DNA from: Methanomassiliicoccus sp.
GTDB taxonomy: Archaea > Thermoplasmatota > Thermoplasmata > Methanomassiliicoccales > Methanomassiliicoccaceae
Reading direction: 5' to 3'
Assembly (NCBI GenBank): GCA_018262895.1
Contig: JADFDJ010000003.1
Location: forward strand, 62,001-126,000
DNA length: 64,000 bases
Shown here: one piece after another, positions 17,687 to 26,265 of the stretch
Layout of the letters: each line of letters begins with the position of its first letter
How positions within the stretch are numbered: position 1 is the first letter of the stretch
Program-made: the position numbers and the translations under genes
The notes under the pieces: model-generated
The model's input: the letters and a program-made list of their open reading frames with translations, nothing else
Told to the model about the DNA's origin: nothing
Database searches by the model: none

Positions 17687-18939
17687 CACATACCACCGAT
17701 CCCGTACCTGAGGATGGCCGCAATGCCTCCAAAGGCCTTCAGCAACAGCTCCCCCTCCTCGGAATCGACGGAGAGCAGCTCCACCTTTGTGCCCACCTTG
17801 GAGGCGTCCTCGTAGAACGCGTCCACGAAATCCACCGAGCTCTCTATGACGGGTGTGGCCTCGGGGCAGGTGGGGCACTTGGCGTCCTCCACCCTGTCCA
17901 ATGTGAGGGTCCCGGACCATCCGCACTGTGGGCATTTCATGGTCACCCTCAACTTCCTCAGGCCCTCGGAGATGAGCAGTGTGTCCACCGCTCCCAGCGC
18001 CAGGGCGTGCCGCACCTGTTCCTCGCCGTAAGAAGCGAGGCCGCCATCGGACTTCCTTATCTCCTCCAGCAGCCTCTGCATCAACGCCTTCTCCCGCATC
18101 AGGTCGAGGTCCGCCAGAGATTCCTTGGCCTTCTCCACCAGCTCCTTCAGGCCGTATTCGTCGGTGTAGCCGGTATCGAAGGTGTCGATGATCTTCTTCC
18201 TCAGCTCATGGTGGAGGTACTCCTCCTTCACGAAGAACTCCTTGGTGGGGCCGGGACCGCCGATGAGTATCCCCTTAAGATCGGGCTGGGCCAGGAACGC
18301 CTCGTTGGCAGTGTCCGCGGTCTTCTTGTAGAACTCGTGGGCAGCGATCTCGATGAGCCGCTCGAAACGAAGGGCCGATTGACCGCCGCGCCCGTGCTTG
18401 GAAGGCACAAGTGATTGGATGTTCTTCACCGGTATGACCCTCTTGCCCTTCAGCAGCCCGATGGTGGACTCTGAACGGTCGATGACCAGGAGGCCGAAGG
18501 TGGTCTTCTCGTCGAGCATGTCCCAGAGCTTCTCGGTGTAGAACTCGGAGTCGCAGCGGTACATGAAGGAGGTTATCGGCTCAGGGGGCTCCAGCACGAA
18601 CTGCACCTGCCGGGTCTGATCGCCTGCGGTCGGCGCTTCCCCCACAAAAAAGATCACACCGTTCTCGGGAGGGGCCTTGAAGTACTTCAGACGTGCAAGT
18701 ATGGATTCGATGGCGCCGGTGACGGCCTTGTTGGTCCTCTTGCTCTTGATGTTCTGAGATTGTGAGTACTCGTTCCTGAGGTAGTTGGCCACATCGGATA
18801 TCTGCTTGTCCGGGGGTACGTAGACGGACACCAGCTCGGTACCCCGCCCATGGATGTTCCTTATCTCTTCTAGAGCGCGCTTGAAATCATACCTGCGCTT
18901 CTCCATAATTCTCTCATTATCGCTCTCATCTGGAGCCAT
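17686..18939 (-). CDS. prf1: Peptide chain release factor aRF1
   Basis: 417 residues. Domain 1 has NIKS (63-66) and YRCDSEF (127-133, the YxCxxxF stop-decoding motif). Domain 2 has GGQ (185-187) in HGRGGQSAL. A zinc ribbon (CPQC...CPTC) lies in domain 3. It releases nascent protein at all three stop codons. The decoding motifs look standard, which matters because relatives may read UAG as pyrrolysine. The start could be ATG 18939 or ATG 18906. It heads an operon with argS. Confidence 0.95.
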   Translation of the reverse strand: MAPDESDNERIMEKRRYDFKRALEEIRNIHGRGTELVSVYVPPDKQISDVANYLRNEYSQSQNIKSKRTNKAVTGAIESILARLKYFKAPPENGVIFFVGEAPTAGDQTRQVQFVLEPPEPITSFMYRCDSEFYTEKLWDMLDEKTTFGLLVIDRSESTIGLLKGKRVIPVKNIQSLVPSKHGRGGQSALRFERLIEIAAHEFYKKTADTANEAFLAQPDLKGILIGGPGPTKEFFVKEEYLHHELRKKIIDTFDTGYTDEYGLKELVEKAKESLADLDLMREKALMQRLLEEIRKSDGGLASYGEEQVRHALALGAVDTLLISEGLRKLRVTMKCPQCGWSGTLTLDRVEDAKCPTCPEATPVIESSVDFVDAFYEDASKVGTKVELLSVDSEEGELLLKAFGGIAAILRYGIGGM

Positions 18940-19426
18940 TTAACTTCGACCTGCGCGTTTTTTACGCTAAAGGTATTTCCGTATTAAACCTATTGGTCAG
19001 CCTTCCGCCCACTGGAGTCTTGCTGCTGGGATGGAACGATGTGGACCGGATGGCCACCGTCGCCATGGGATTCTGATATACGCCCGGCGGAATGCTCAAT
19101 GGCGCCTTGTGAACGGCCGGGACAGAGGCATGGAAGGCAAGTTGGACGTGGAGACCTTAGCTCCCACGCGGCGCACGTTGGAACTTTTCCAGAAGGTCGA
19201 TCCTTTTCGACGATCTCGCTCGAAGACATTCTACGGCAGCGATATCACGTGGCCTCGTTGGACATCTCCGTGGTCACAGCTATTTCGGCTTTCTGCTCTG
19301 CTGCAGGGAGCGACCCGACCTTGTGGGTCCGGGAAATGGTGAATGATATGATTAAATGCCTTAGGGATATGCGGCTACATCGACACCTTCGTGAACAGAC
19401 AATGTCTGAATTGGAGGGAAATCCGC
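18940..19426. other. 487-nt intergenic region
   Basis: Space between the divergent aRF1 and UMP kinase genes. Near 18981 TTTAATAC could serve the aRF1 promoter. Short open frames (for example 18990-19229 on the minus strand) have no protein-like composition. GATATGATTAAATGCC near 19345 is a TATA candidate for pyrH. I recognise no RNA gene here. Confidence 0.4.
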
Positions 19427-20107
19427 ATGGAAAAGATAGTCATCTCACTGGGAGGCTCCATCCTCATCCCCGATGACCGGGACGGGGACTTCCTCAACGA
19501 TCTCGCAACGCTGCTAAGGACCTTGACCGACAACATGGAGATCTACGTCGTGTGCGGAGGCGGCAAGGTCGCTCGCTACTATATCAACACCGCTCGCGAG
19601 TTCTCCGCCACCGAGGAAGAGCTGGACGAGCTGGGCATCGGTGTGACCCGCCTAAATGCCCGCCTCCTGCAGCTCGCGCTCAAGGACATAGCCTACAAGG
19701 AGGTGCCGGTCACCATCGAGGAGGCCGCCGCCCAGGGGCGACCGGGCCGGGTGGCGGTGATGGGCGGGACCACCCCTGGGCATACGACCGACGGGGTGTC
19801 CGCGGCGCTGGCCGAGAAGGTGGGGGCATCACGTATCGTCAACGCCACTTCCGTTGACGGGGTGTACTCCGCCGACCCCCGGAAGTTCCCCGACGCCAGA
19901 AAGTTCGACCAACTGACCTTCGATCAGCTCGGGAAGATGATGGCGGGCGGCCACGGGGCCGGGAACTCGCACGTGTTCGACCCCATGGGGGCGGAGATCA
20001 TCAAGAGGTGCCGCATACCTCTGTTCATCGTCTCCGGCCGCGATCTCCGGGACATGGAGGACGCGATGAGGGGGGGCAGGATCAGGGGAACGGTCATCGG
20101 CGATTGA
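19427..20107 (+). CDS. pyrH: UMP kinase
   Basis: 226 residues of the amino-acid-kinase fold: MEKIVISLGGSILIPD at the start, VVCGGGKVARYYI, LDELGIGVTRLNARLLQLAL and VNATSVDGVYSADPR. These match archaeal UMP kinases, which phosphorylate UMP to UDP. ATG 19427 is chosen because GGAGGGAAAT lies directly upstream; the frame extends to 19391 without family similarity. Confidence 0.93.
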   Translation: MEKIVISLGGSILIPDDRDGDFLNDLATLLRTLTDNMEIYVVCGGGKVARYYINTAREFSATEEELDELGIGVTRLNARLLQLALKDIAYKEVPVTIEEAAAQGRPGRVAVMGGTTPGHTTDGVSAALAEKVGASRIVNATSVDGVYSADPRKFPDARKFDQLTFDQLGKMMAGGHGAGNSHVFDPMGAEIIKRCRIPLFIVSGRDLRDMEDAMRGGRIRGTVIGD

Positions 20108-20171
20108 TGTCAGGGAGAAGCATTAACTGGTCGACACAACATAGCCATTTGAGCTAAGAGGAGGAACGGAA

Positions 20172-20651
20172 ATGGCCGAGGAAGGAAAGCAGTGCAAGCG
20201 GATCAAGAACCTGAAGGACGATGTTAGCGCAGAGGATGCGGTCGCGGAGATGAAGTGCCGTATGGGCAATTATGCACCCCACACGCTGCACCATATACGG
20301 GAGCACAACCCCGAGCTCGCAGTGGTCATAAAGGAGCTGGACAGGGTGCTGGTGGAAGATGGTGCCTTGGACCGAAAGACCAAGAGGCTCATCGCCCTGG
20401 CCTGCGTGGCGACCCGGATGTGCGAGGGCTGCATCTACCCCCAGGCGCGGGTGGCCGTCAACTATGGGGCCACCAAGGAAGAGATAGTAGAGGCCATGCA
20501 TGTGGCTGTGGTGTGCGGCGGCGTTCCCACATGGTCGGTTGCCAGGAGCGGCCTGAGCGAGCTGTTCGCCGAGCTGGATGAAGAGAAGGCTGCCGGCAGC
20601 GCCAAGCCCGCCAAAGCGGTCAAGACCAGGTCGAAGACAGGCAAGAAGTAA
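20172..20651 (+). CDS. Carboxymuconolactone decarboxylase / AhpD-like protein
   Basis: 159 residues. The all-helical CMD domain has LDRKTKRLIALACVATRMCEGCIYPQARVAVNYGATKEEI, with the redox-type CxxC (CEGC) of AhpD-like proteins. These act as thiol-disulfide or peroxidase partners; the archaeal role is unknown. The last 25 residues are a Lys/Ala-rich disordered tail. ATG 20172 with GAGGAACGGAA upstream. Confidence 0.85.
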   Translation: MAEEGKQCKRIKNLKDDVSAEDAVAEMKCRMGNYAPHTLHHIREHNPELAVVIKELDRVLVEDGALDRKTKRLIALACVATRMCEGCIYPQARVAVNYGATKEEIVEAMHVAVVCGGVPTWSVARSGLSELFAELDEEKAAGSAKPAKAVKTRSKTGKK

Positions 20652-20654
20652 GCC

Positions 20655-21509
20655 CTACTTTGGATCAGGGTCGGACGGGTGGATCTCCTCCAGGTCCGAG
20701 CTGTCCACCGTACGGTAGCCCAAGGACCTCACGAGCTCGGACAGCACGGTGGCCTCGGACCGCTTCATCGACTTCCTGTGGATGTACGCGAGGGAAGCCC
20801 CGCTGCCCTCCATGCCCCTCCTGATCATATCGGCCAGGCCCTCCTTGTCCTCCAGATCGAAGGCGTGGTTGGGCAGCATGTGGCCGAAATCGATCTTCTT
20901 GAACAGGCTGGACTCGGTGAACCTGGGAGCGTAGTGGCCGCCCCCTATCCCCATGGCCACGGGGTATGCGGAAACCTCCACGTTCAGGAGGGAGCGGGCG
21001 ATGGCCTGGGCAGCGTCAAGGTCCCCCCAGGTGGCCTCACTGCTCCCGATCTCTATGAACAGGGTAGGCGTCTCCAGGTAGGGGCCGTGGTGCGTCACCT
21101 CAAAGGTGATGTCGAAGTCCAGCCCTGCTGCTTCCTTCTTCAGCTGCCTCAGCAGGGAGGACATGAGATGGGGGGCCGAGGGGACCACCGTGGCGTCCCT
21201 GCCGCCGTAACCGGCCCGGCCCCAGTTGCCTATAGGGTGCACGGTTAGGGAGCGTTTTCCTGAGGCGGCCTTGTGGCGAGAGAGAAAGACCACCTCCTCG
21301 ACGGATATGCCCAGCGCGCTGGCTGCGACCTTATCGATGTCATCGTTCCACAGGTGTAGGCGGGGAACGGTGACCAGGGCCATGTCCCCCAGGAAGTGCA
21401 CGGGCGAACCCTCCATCTCCCCCTGCTTGGTCCAGTTGTCGAGGGCCAGCACCCGGTCCCGGATGTTCACGCTCGCGTTGTCTTCCAGGCTGCACACCAG
21501 TAATCTCAT
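20655..21509 (-). CDS. dtdA: D-aminoacyl-tRNA deacylase (archaeal DtdA type)
   Basis: 284 residues. Family signatures are FLSRHKAASGKRSLTVHPIGNWG, FEVTHHGPYLETPTLFIEIGSSE and AMGIGGGHYAPRFTE. DtdA (GEK1 family) hydrolyses D-amino acids from mischarged tRNA, using zinc in characterised members. It is convergent with the AhpD-like gene, 3 nt apart. Confidence 0.92.
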   Translation of the reverse strand: MRLLVCSLEDNASVNIRDRVLALDNWTKQGEMEGSPVHFLGDMALVTVPRLHLWNDDIDKVAASALGISVEEVVFLSRHKAASGKRSLTVHPIGNWGRAGYGGRDATVVPSAPHLMSSLLRQLKKEAAGLDFDITFEVTHHGPYLETPTLFIEIGSSEATWGDLDAAQAIARSLLNVEVSAYPVAMGIGGGHYAPRFTESSLFKKIDFGHMLPNHAFDLEDKEGLADMIRRGMEGSGASLAYIHRKSMKRSEATVLSELVRSLGYRTVDSSDLEEIHPSDPDPK

Positions 21510-21675
21510 GTCGCTTGCTCCTTGATGGTCTGGCCACAGGGGTATTCTGATTATTAAGATTTCAGGCAGGAAAGAATTAATGTGATGAGGAAAATGGGAC
21601 GGGGCCTGCCACCGTCCGTGGACTGGGAGAGCGGCGAGACGGAGAGAACGGGTTGGCGGGGATCAGCCCAGAAGT

Positions 21676-23088
21676 GTGATTGTCGTGCCAGATATCAGTG
21701 ATAGACATGAAACCAACATCCAGAGGGAGCTGAGGGTCCTTCGGGATTACGTACACCTGCTTGCAGATGCGATGGACAAGTCGACCATGCCTTTCGTGGC
21801 CGGCTATCCTGACGGAAAGACCATGGCGTTCAACGAGGCGTTCACCAAGCTCAGCGGCTATTCCGAGGACGAGCTTCGTGGAATGCCATGGGTCCTTTAT
21901 CTGACACCATCAGAGTGCCAGGACAGGGAGGCACAGGCCATGGAGGAGCTGAGGAAGACCGGCCAGCCCCAGTTCTATGAGAAGTGGCATCTCAACAAGG
22001 ACGGGTCCAAGACCCCTGTGGAGGTAATACTCTGCCAGACCAACGATAAGGACGGGAAGGTGCAATACTACTACGCCCTCATCAGGGACCTCTCGGAGAA
22101 GAAGAAGGCCGAAAAGCTGGAGAAGGAGCTTCAGGAGATCAAGGAACGCAACCAGTACATGATCGGGACCGCCTTCGAGGGGTTGGCCATAGTTCAGGAG
22201 GGGAAGATCGTGGAAGTGAACGAGCACTATGCCTCCATGACCGGTTACGACACCGGAGAGCTCATCGGCATGTCGCTGTCGTCCCTGGTCACACCCGGCC
22301 TACGCGGCATGGTATCCCCCCAGCTCTCCGGAGCGGCGGAGGGTACCTTCGAGGTTATGCTAAACCGCAGGGACGGGAAGACCCTGACCGTGGAGATAGT
22401 GTCGCGGGACATCATGTACAAGGGCAAGGAAGCGCGGATGGACAGGGTCCGCGACATCACTGAGAAGCGGAAGGCCCAGGAGGACAAGGAGAGCCTCATG
22501 AAGCAGCTGTCCTCGGTGAGCGAGGAGCTCTCGGAGCTCAAGCAGCTGTCCTCCATCCCGGTGAACGCCGCGGCCCCCCAGCAGACCTTGGAGACCCTCC
22601 TGCGCAACCTGGCGCAGGTCACGCGTGCCGAGGGTGCCATGGTGATGGGGCGAAAGGGCGACAGCCTGACCGGCCGTGCCAGCTATGGCTTCGGGGAAGC
22701 TGTCCCTGCGGACCTCACGGAGAGCGTGGGCGAAGAGTTCCCGGGCAAGATCGTGAAGGAGGACCGGGCAGTGTTCGTGGAGAGCGTCCAGTACGGCGAG
22801 GTCTCCAGCGCTCTCAAGAGCTCGGGGTCCAAGTCCCTCCTGGGCGTGCCCATCAAGCAGGGCTCGGACATCATCGGGGTCCTTTTCGTGGCCTGGGACG
22901 ATCCCAGGACCGAGAACGACCGCGACCCCAAGCTCTTGGAGATGGTTGCCGACCGCTGCGCCTCCGCTCTCGTTACCCAGAGCTTATCTGAGCGTGACCA
23001 GGCCGACGAGGAGGTGGGCAGGTCCCTGAGCGAGATCAAGAGCACCCTCAGCTCCGCCCTTAAGTTCGGAGAGCCGAACAACCGGTGA
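21676..23088 (+). CDS. PAS-PAS-GAF sensory protein without kinase domain
   Basis: 470 residues. An N-terminal coiled region is followed by PAS 1 (MAFNEAFTKLSGYSEDELRGMPW, about 45-160), a coiled-coil linker, PAS 2 (IVEVNEHYASMTGYDTGELIGMS, about 165-270), another coiled coil (KQLSSVSEELSELKQLSS) and a GAF domain (about 300-445, with SLLGVPIKQGSDIIGVLFVAWDD). No histidine kinase or output domain follows, so it must signal through a partner. The start is uncertain: GTG 21676 and GTG 21685 are possible. The stand-alone response regulator at 29364 is a candidate partner, only by inference. Confidence 0.82.
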   Translation: MIVVPDISDRHETNIQRELRVLRDYVHLLADAMDKSTMPFVAGYPDGKTMAFNEAFTKLSGYSEDELRGMPWVLYLTPSECQDREAQAMEELRKTGQPQFYEKWHLNKDGSKTPVEVILCQTNDKDGKVQYYYALIRDLSEKKKAEKLEKELQEIKERNQYMIGTAFEGLAIVQEGKIVEVNEHYASMTGYDTGELIGMSLSSLVTPGLRGMVSPQLSGAAEGTFEVMLNRRDGKTLTVEIVSRDIMYKGKEARMDRVRDITEKRKAQEDKESLMKQLSSVSEELSELKQLSSIPVNAAAPQQTLETLLRNLAQVTRAEGAMVMGRKGDSLTGRASYGFGEAVPADLTESVGEEFPGKIVKEDRAVFVESVQYGEVSSALKSSGSKSLLGVPIKQGSDIIGVLFVAWDDPRTENDRDPKLLEMVADRCASALVTQSLSERDQADEEVGRSLSEIKSTLSSALKFGEPNNR

Positions 23089-23120
23089 ACTCCTTCGAAC
23101 GCCCGGAAACACCTTCCCCT

Positions 23121-23129
23121 CTTTTTTAT
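23121..23129 (+). terminator. Oligo-T terminator after sensor gene
   Basis: CTTTTTTAT run 33 nt after the sensor stop codon, immediately upstream of the next gene's leader. Confidence 0.5.
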
Positions 23130-23167
23130 TAACCTGGCCTTGCACTCATTCTCTTGGTGATCTTCCG

Positions 23168-23551
23168 GTGAAGATGGATAGAGAGGTCATGGATTTCATC
23201 ACGAACAACCGGCCGGCCCTGGTGGCCACGGTGTCCCCGGAAGGAATCCCTAACGTCGCTCCAAAGGGCAGCCTGACCGTTCTGGACGAGGAGCGGCTGA
23301 TGTACGCGGAGCTGGTCGAAGGGAGGACATCCCATAACATAGCCCGGCACCCGGAGGTGGCAGTGGTGGTCCAGGACCGCTCTGGCCATGGATTCCAGAT
23401 CAAGGGCCGCGGGCACCGCGACGAGAACGTCGCTGCCTATGGGTCGAGTTGTGACGTTACCTCAGCCATCAGGATGGATCTTCCTCCTCCCCAGGCGGTC
23501 ATCGTGATCCATGTCACAGAAGTGCAGATGCTGGAGCCTCCGCACCAATGA
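23168..23551 (+). CDS. Pyridoxamine-5'-phosphate-oxidase-like FMN split-barrel protein
   Basis: 127 residues: VMDFITNNRPALVATVSPEGIPNVAPKGSL, then LMYAELVEGRTSHNIARHPEVAVVVQD, the typical split-barrel FMN-binding pattern. Its reaction is unknown; members bind FMN, F420 or heme. GTG 23168 is preferred over ATG 23174 because GGTGATC lies 5 nt before it. It is a better match to the family core than the paralogue at 5549. Confidence 0.83.
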   Translation: MKMDREVMDFITNNRPALVATVSPEGIPNVAPKGSLTVLDEERLMYAELVEGRTSHNIARHPEVAVVVQDRSGHGFQIKGRGHRDENVAAYGSSCDVTSAIRMDLPPPQAVIVIHVTEVQMLEPPHQ

Positions 23552-23626
23552 AGGGGATATACATTTTTAACGTAATATACAAATAATGTAATAAAATATT
23601 TACATACCAATAATTATCGACCGTAC

Positions 23627-24907
23627 ATGTCCAGCTCCCTGACCGTTGGAGAAAGGATAGTCCTACAGTTGGCACAGTACACCAAATTCATCGACAGCTA
23701 CGACGCCCCCCTGGATGTCAGCCAGGACGGGATCGCCGCTGCCCTCCGCATCTCCCGTGCCCATGCCGCCATAGAGCTCAAGAAGCTGAAGGAATCGGGA
23801 GAGGTTATGGAAAAATTGGTCCATATAAAGAAGGGCAAGACCAAGAGGAAGGTTTACTTCCTTACATCCCCTGGTGAGGAGCGGGCCCGGAAGGTGCGCC
23901 AGTTCGCTGAGAGCGAGGGTATAGACGTCCAGCCCTTCCTCGACATCAAGAAGTGCAAGGGACCGGAGCTGTGGAAGGGCCTAAGCGATGAGCAGAAAGG
24001 GGTCCTGGCCCAGGCATGCGTGTTCCGTAGGCCGTTCCGTAGGGATGCTCTGCCTGAGACCACCGTGTCCCTGCTGCCCGTCAGCCCTGAAGGGATGGTG
24101 GACATGCCTATGGAGCTCCGTTCCTATGTACCGACACAGGTGTCCCCAGTACTGCTCAAGCAGTACCATTCCATGGCTGCCGACTATTGGCTGCCCCTAG
24201 GCCAGTACCGAGAGAGATTGTATCACCTCATGAAGGCGGGCCGGAAACGAGAGGCGGAGATGCTGCTGGCCTCCAAGGGCGTGGCTTCCATGGGCACGCC
24301 GGACAGAGAGCTGCTGGACATCGTGATGGCAGTGTCAACCGAGCACGAGCGCTACCGCGGCCGGGTTCTGTACGCCCAGGCGGAGACGGCCCGTCGGACC
24401 GGGAACCATGAGCTGGCGCTGATGAAGGCAAAGGAGCTTTGTAGCTCGGCATCCGACAAGGAGCGCCATGACGGCCTGATCGTAGAGGCCTTGGTCCTGA
24501 GGGAGAAGGGCGATAACGAGGGTTCTGTGGAACGCCTGAGGCGAGCTGCGGATATGGCGGATGGAGGTGGGATCGAACTGCAGTGCGAGCTCTCCGAGAC
24601 CCTGATTCGGGCCGGACATCATGCCGAGGCCAAAGAGCTGTTGGAAAGGCTCCTGACCCAGGGAGGGGGGGACGGGGATCAGCTGGAGCGGATATTCTTC
24701 CAGCTGGGCTCGGTCTGCCTGTGCTGCGGGGATGCCGAGGGAGCGGTTCGCTACTTCAGCAAGAGCCGGGGTGCGGCCCGTAACAAGGAGAACGGCGAGC
24801 TGTACCTCCGCCTCTCCGACGCCTACGGGCTGATGGGGATGACGGAGAAGGCCGAGGAATACGCGGTGCGCGCTAAAAAGGTACACACGCCCAATGTATC
24901 CATGTGA
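23627..24907 (+). CDS. Winged-helix / TPR-type protein, copy 1
   Basis: 426 residues. The N-terminal 90 residues form a winged-helix DNA-binding domain (DVSQDGIAAALRISRAHAAIELKKLKESGEV, wing KKGKTKRKVYFLT). A central segment has FLDIKKCKGPELWKGL. The C-terminal half is built of TPR-like helical pairs (AEMLLASKGV, AQAETARRTGNHELAL, ELLERLLTQ, LGSVCLCCGDAEGAVRYFSKS). It is probably a transcription regulator with a protein-binding arm. The AT-rich upstream region (23575-23615) should contain the promoter. A paralogue follows 80 nt downstream. Confidence 0.8.
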   Translation: MSSSLTVGERIVLQLAQYTKFIDSYDAPLDVSQDGIAAALRISRAHAAIELKKLKESGEVMEKLVHIKKGKTKRKVYFLTSPGEERARKVRQFAESEGIDVQPFLDIKKCKGPELWKGLSDEQKGVLAQACVFRRPFRRDALPETTVSLLPVSPEGMVDMPMELRSYVPTQVSPVLLKQYHSMAADYWLPLGQYRERLYHLMKAGRKREAEMLLASKGVASMGTPDRELLDIVMAVSTEHERYRGRVLYAQAETARRTGNHELALMKAKELCSSASDKERHDGLIVEALVLREKGDNEGSVERLRRAADMADGGGIELQCELSETLIRAGHHAEAKELLERLLTQGGGDGDQLERIFFQLGSVCLCCGDAEGAVRYFSKSRGAARNKENGELYLRLSDAYGLMGMTEKAEEYAVRAKKVHTPNVSM

Positions 24908-24987
24908 GCGAAAAGGCTGGTCCACGTAGTGTTAAACACTAAATAATTCGAGGTCATTAAGTTCCCTATTCAACAGGGGGAGCATGA

Positions 24988-26265
24988 ATGGCAGCATCGT
25001 TGACGGTCGGGGAACGGATAATCTTCCACTTGTCGCAATACACGAAATATCATGACTCGTATGATGTTCCGATAGACATAAGCCAGGACGGGATCGCCGC
25101 TGCCCTCCGCATCTCCCGTGCCCATGCCGCTCTGGAGCTGAAGAAGCTCAAGGACTCCAAGGATGTCGCCGAGCGCCTGTCCCATATCAAGAAAGGGAGG
25201 ACCAAGAGGAAGGCCTACTTCCTCACTCCCCAGGGGGAGAAGAAGGCCAAGGAGATAATGCAGTACGCCGACGTCAACGCCATCGACCTCACCCCATTCC
25301 AGGACATCCGCAAGTGCAAGGGCCCGGAGCTGTGGGACGCCCTCGATGACAAGTTCAAGCCGGTAGTGGCGATGTCCTGCGTGTTCCGCAAGCCCTTCCG
25401 GAGGGAGGTCCTTCCGGACATCGCCACCTCCCTCCTGCCCGTCGACGAGCGGGGGATGGTGGACCTTCCCCAGGAGCTCAAGGAGTACGTTGTGAGCGTC
25501 ACCGATCCTGAGAAGCTCAAGGACTATCACAGCTTCGCGGTCGACTATTGGCTCCACTGGGATGATCTGAAGGAGGTGTTGTATCACCTGGTGTGTGCGA
25601 AGCGGTTCGCGGACGCGGAGATCCTGGTCTTCCATCATGCCAAGGAGCTCCTCATATCGCCGGACGAGGACCTGCTGGAGGCGGTGTCCAACATCAGGGA
25701 CGTGACCAAGGGGTACAGCGGGCTGGTCCATTATGTGCAGGCGGAGACCGCACGCAGGGTGGGGAAGCACGAGTACTGCCTCATCGTCACCAAGTGCATG
25801 GAGGCGTCCAGCATCCCCTCGGAGAGGTTCGACGGGTACATGATCGAGGGCCTCCTGAACATGGACAAGAAGGAATACGCCCTCGCCTACCGCGCCTTCA
25901 TCCGCGCGCGTGGAGTGTACGACGACCATATCAACACAGCTCTGGAGTGCCACATCGCGGAGTCGCTGATCCGCAACGGCGACTACCATGAGCCCCGGGA
26001 GATACTGGAACGTCTGCTGAGCCGCAGGTTCGAGGAGCCGGAGGAGGAGGCCCGGGCCTACTACCTGCTGGGCGTCATCGCTCTGAAGACCGGCGAGGAC
26101 GACGAGGCCCTCCGCATGTTCGCCCTCAGCCGTAACGCCATGAACACCAAGCAGACCGAGCTGTACAACAAGATCTCGGAGATGTACTACAGCATCGGCA
26201 ACCGCGACAAGTCCCTGGAGTACGCCCTGAAGGCCAACAACCTCAAATTAACGGGGACGTTCTGA
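24988..26265 (+). CDS. Winged-helix / TPR-type protein, copy 2
   Basis: 425 residues, collinear with the preceding gene: the same winged helix (DISQDGIAAALRISRAHAALELKKLKDS, wing KKGRTKRKAYFLT), FQDIRKCKGPELWDAL, and C-terminal TPR-like repeats (LVHYVQAETARRVGKHEYCL, AYRAFIRARGVYDDH, LLGVIALKTGEDDEALRMFALS). A 50-nt block coding for the recognition-helix region is identical to copy 1. GGGGGAGC precedes the ATG. Its 3' end overlaps the convergent pheS gene by 23 nt. Confidence 0.8.
   Translation: MAASLTVGERIIFHLSQYTKYHDSYDVPIDISQDGIAAALRISRAHAALELKKLKDSKDVAERLSHIKKGRTKRKAYFLTPQGEKKAKEIMQYADVNAIDLTPFQDIRKCKGPELWDALDDKFKPVVAMSCVFRKPFRREVLPDIATSLLPVDERGMVDLPQELKEYVVSVTDPEKLKDYHSFAVDYWLHWDDLKEVLYHLVCAKRFADAEILVFHHAKELLISPDEDLLEAVSNIRDVTKGYSGLVHYVQAETARRVGKHEYCLIVTKCMEASSIPSERFDGYMIEGLLNMDKKEYALAYRAFIRARGVYDDHINTALECHIAESLIRNGDYHEPREILERLLSRRFEEPEEEARAYYLLGVIALKTGEDDEALRMFALSRNAMNTKQTELYNKISEMYYSIGNRDKSLEYALKANNLKLTGTF

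Noticed and set aside
17687-17935. N-terminal extension of ArgS
   Set aside because: It overlaps the aRF1 coding sequence and is Gly/Arg-rich; ATG 17686 overlapping the aRF1 stop gives the family N-terminus.
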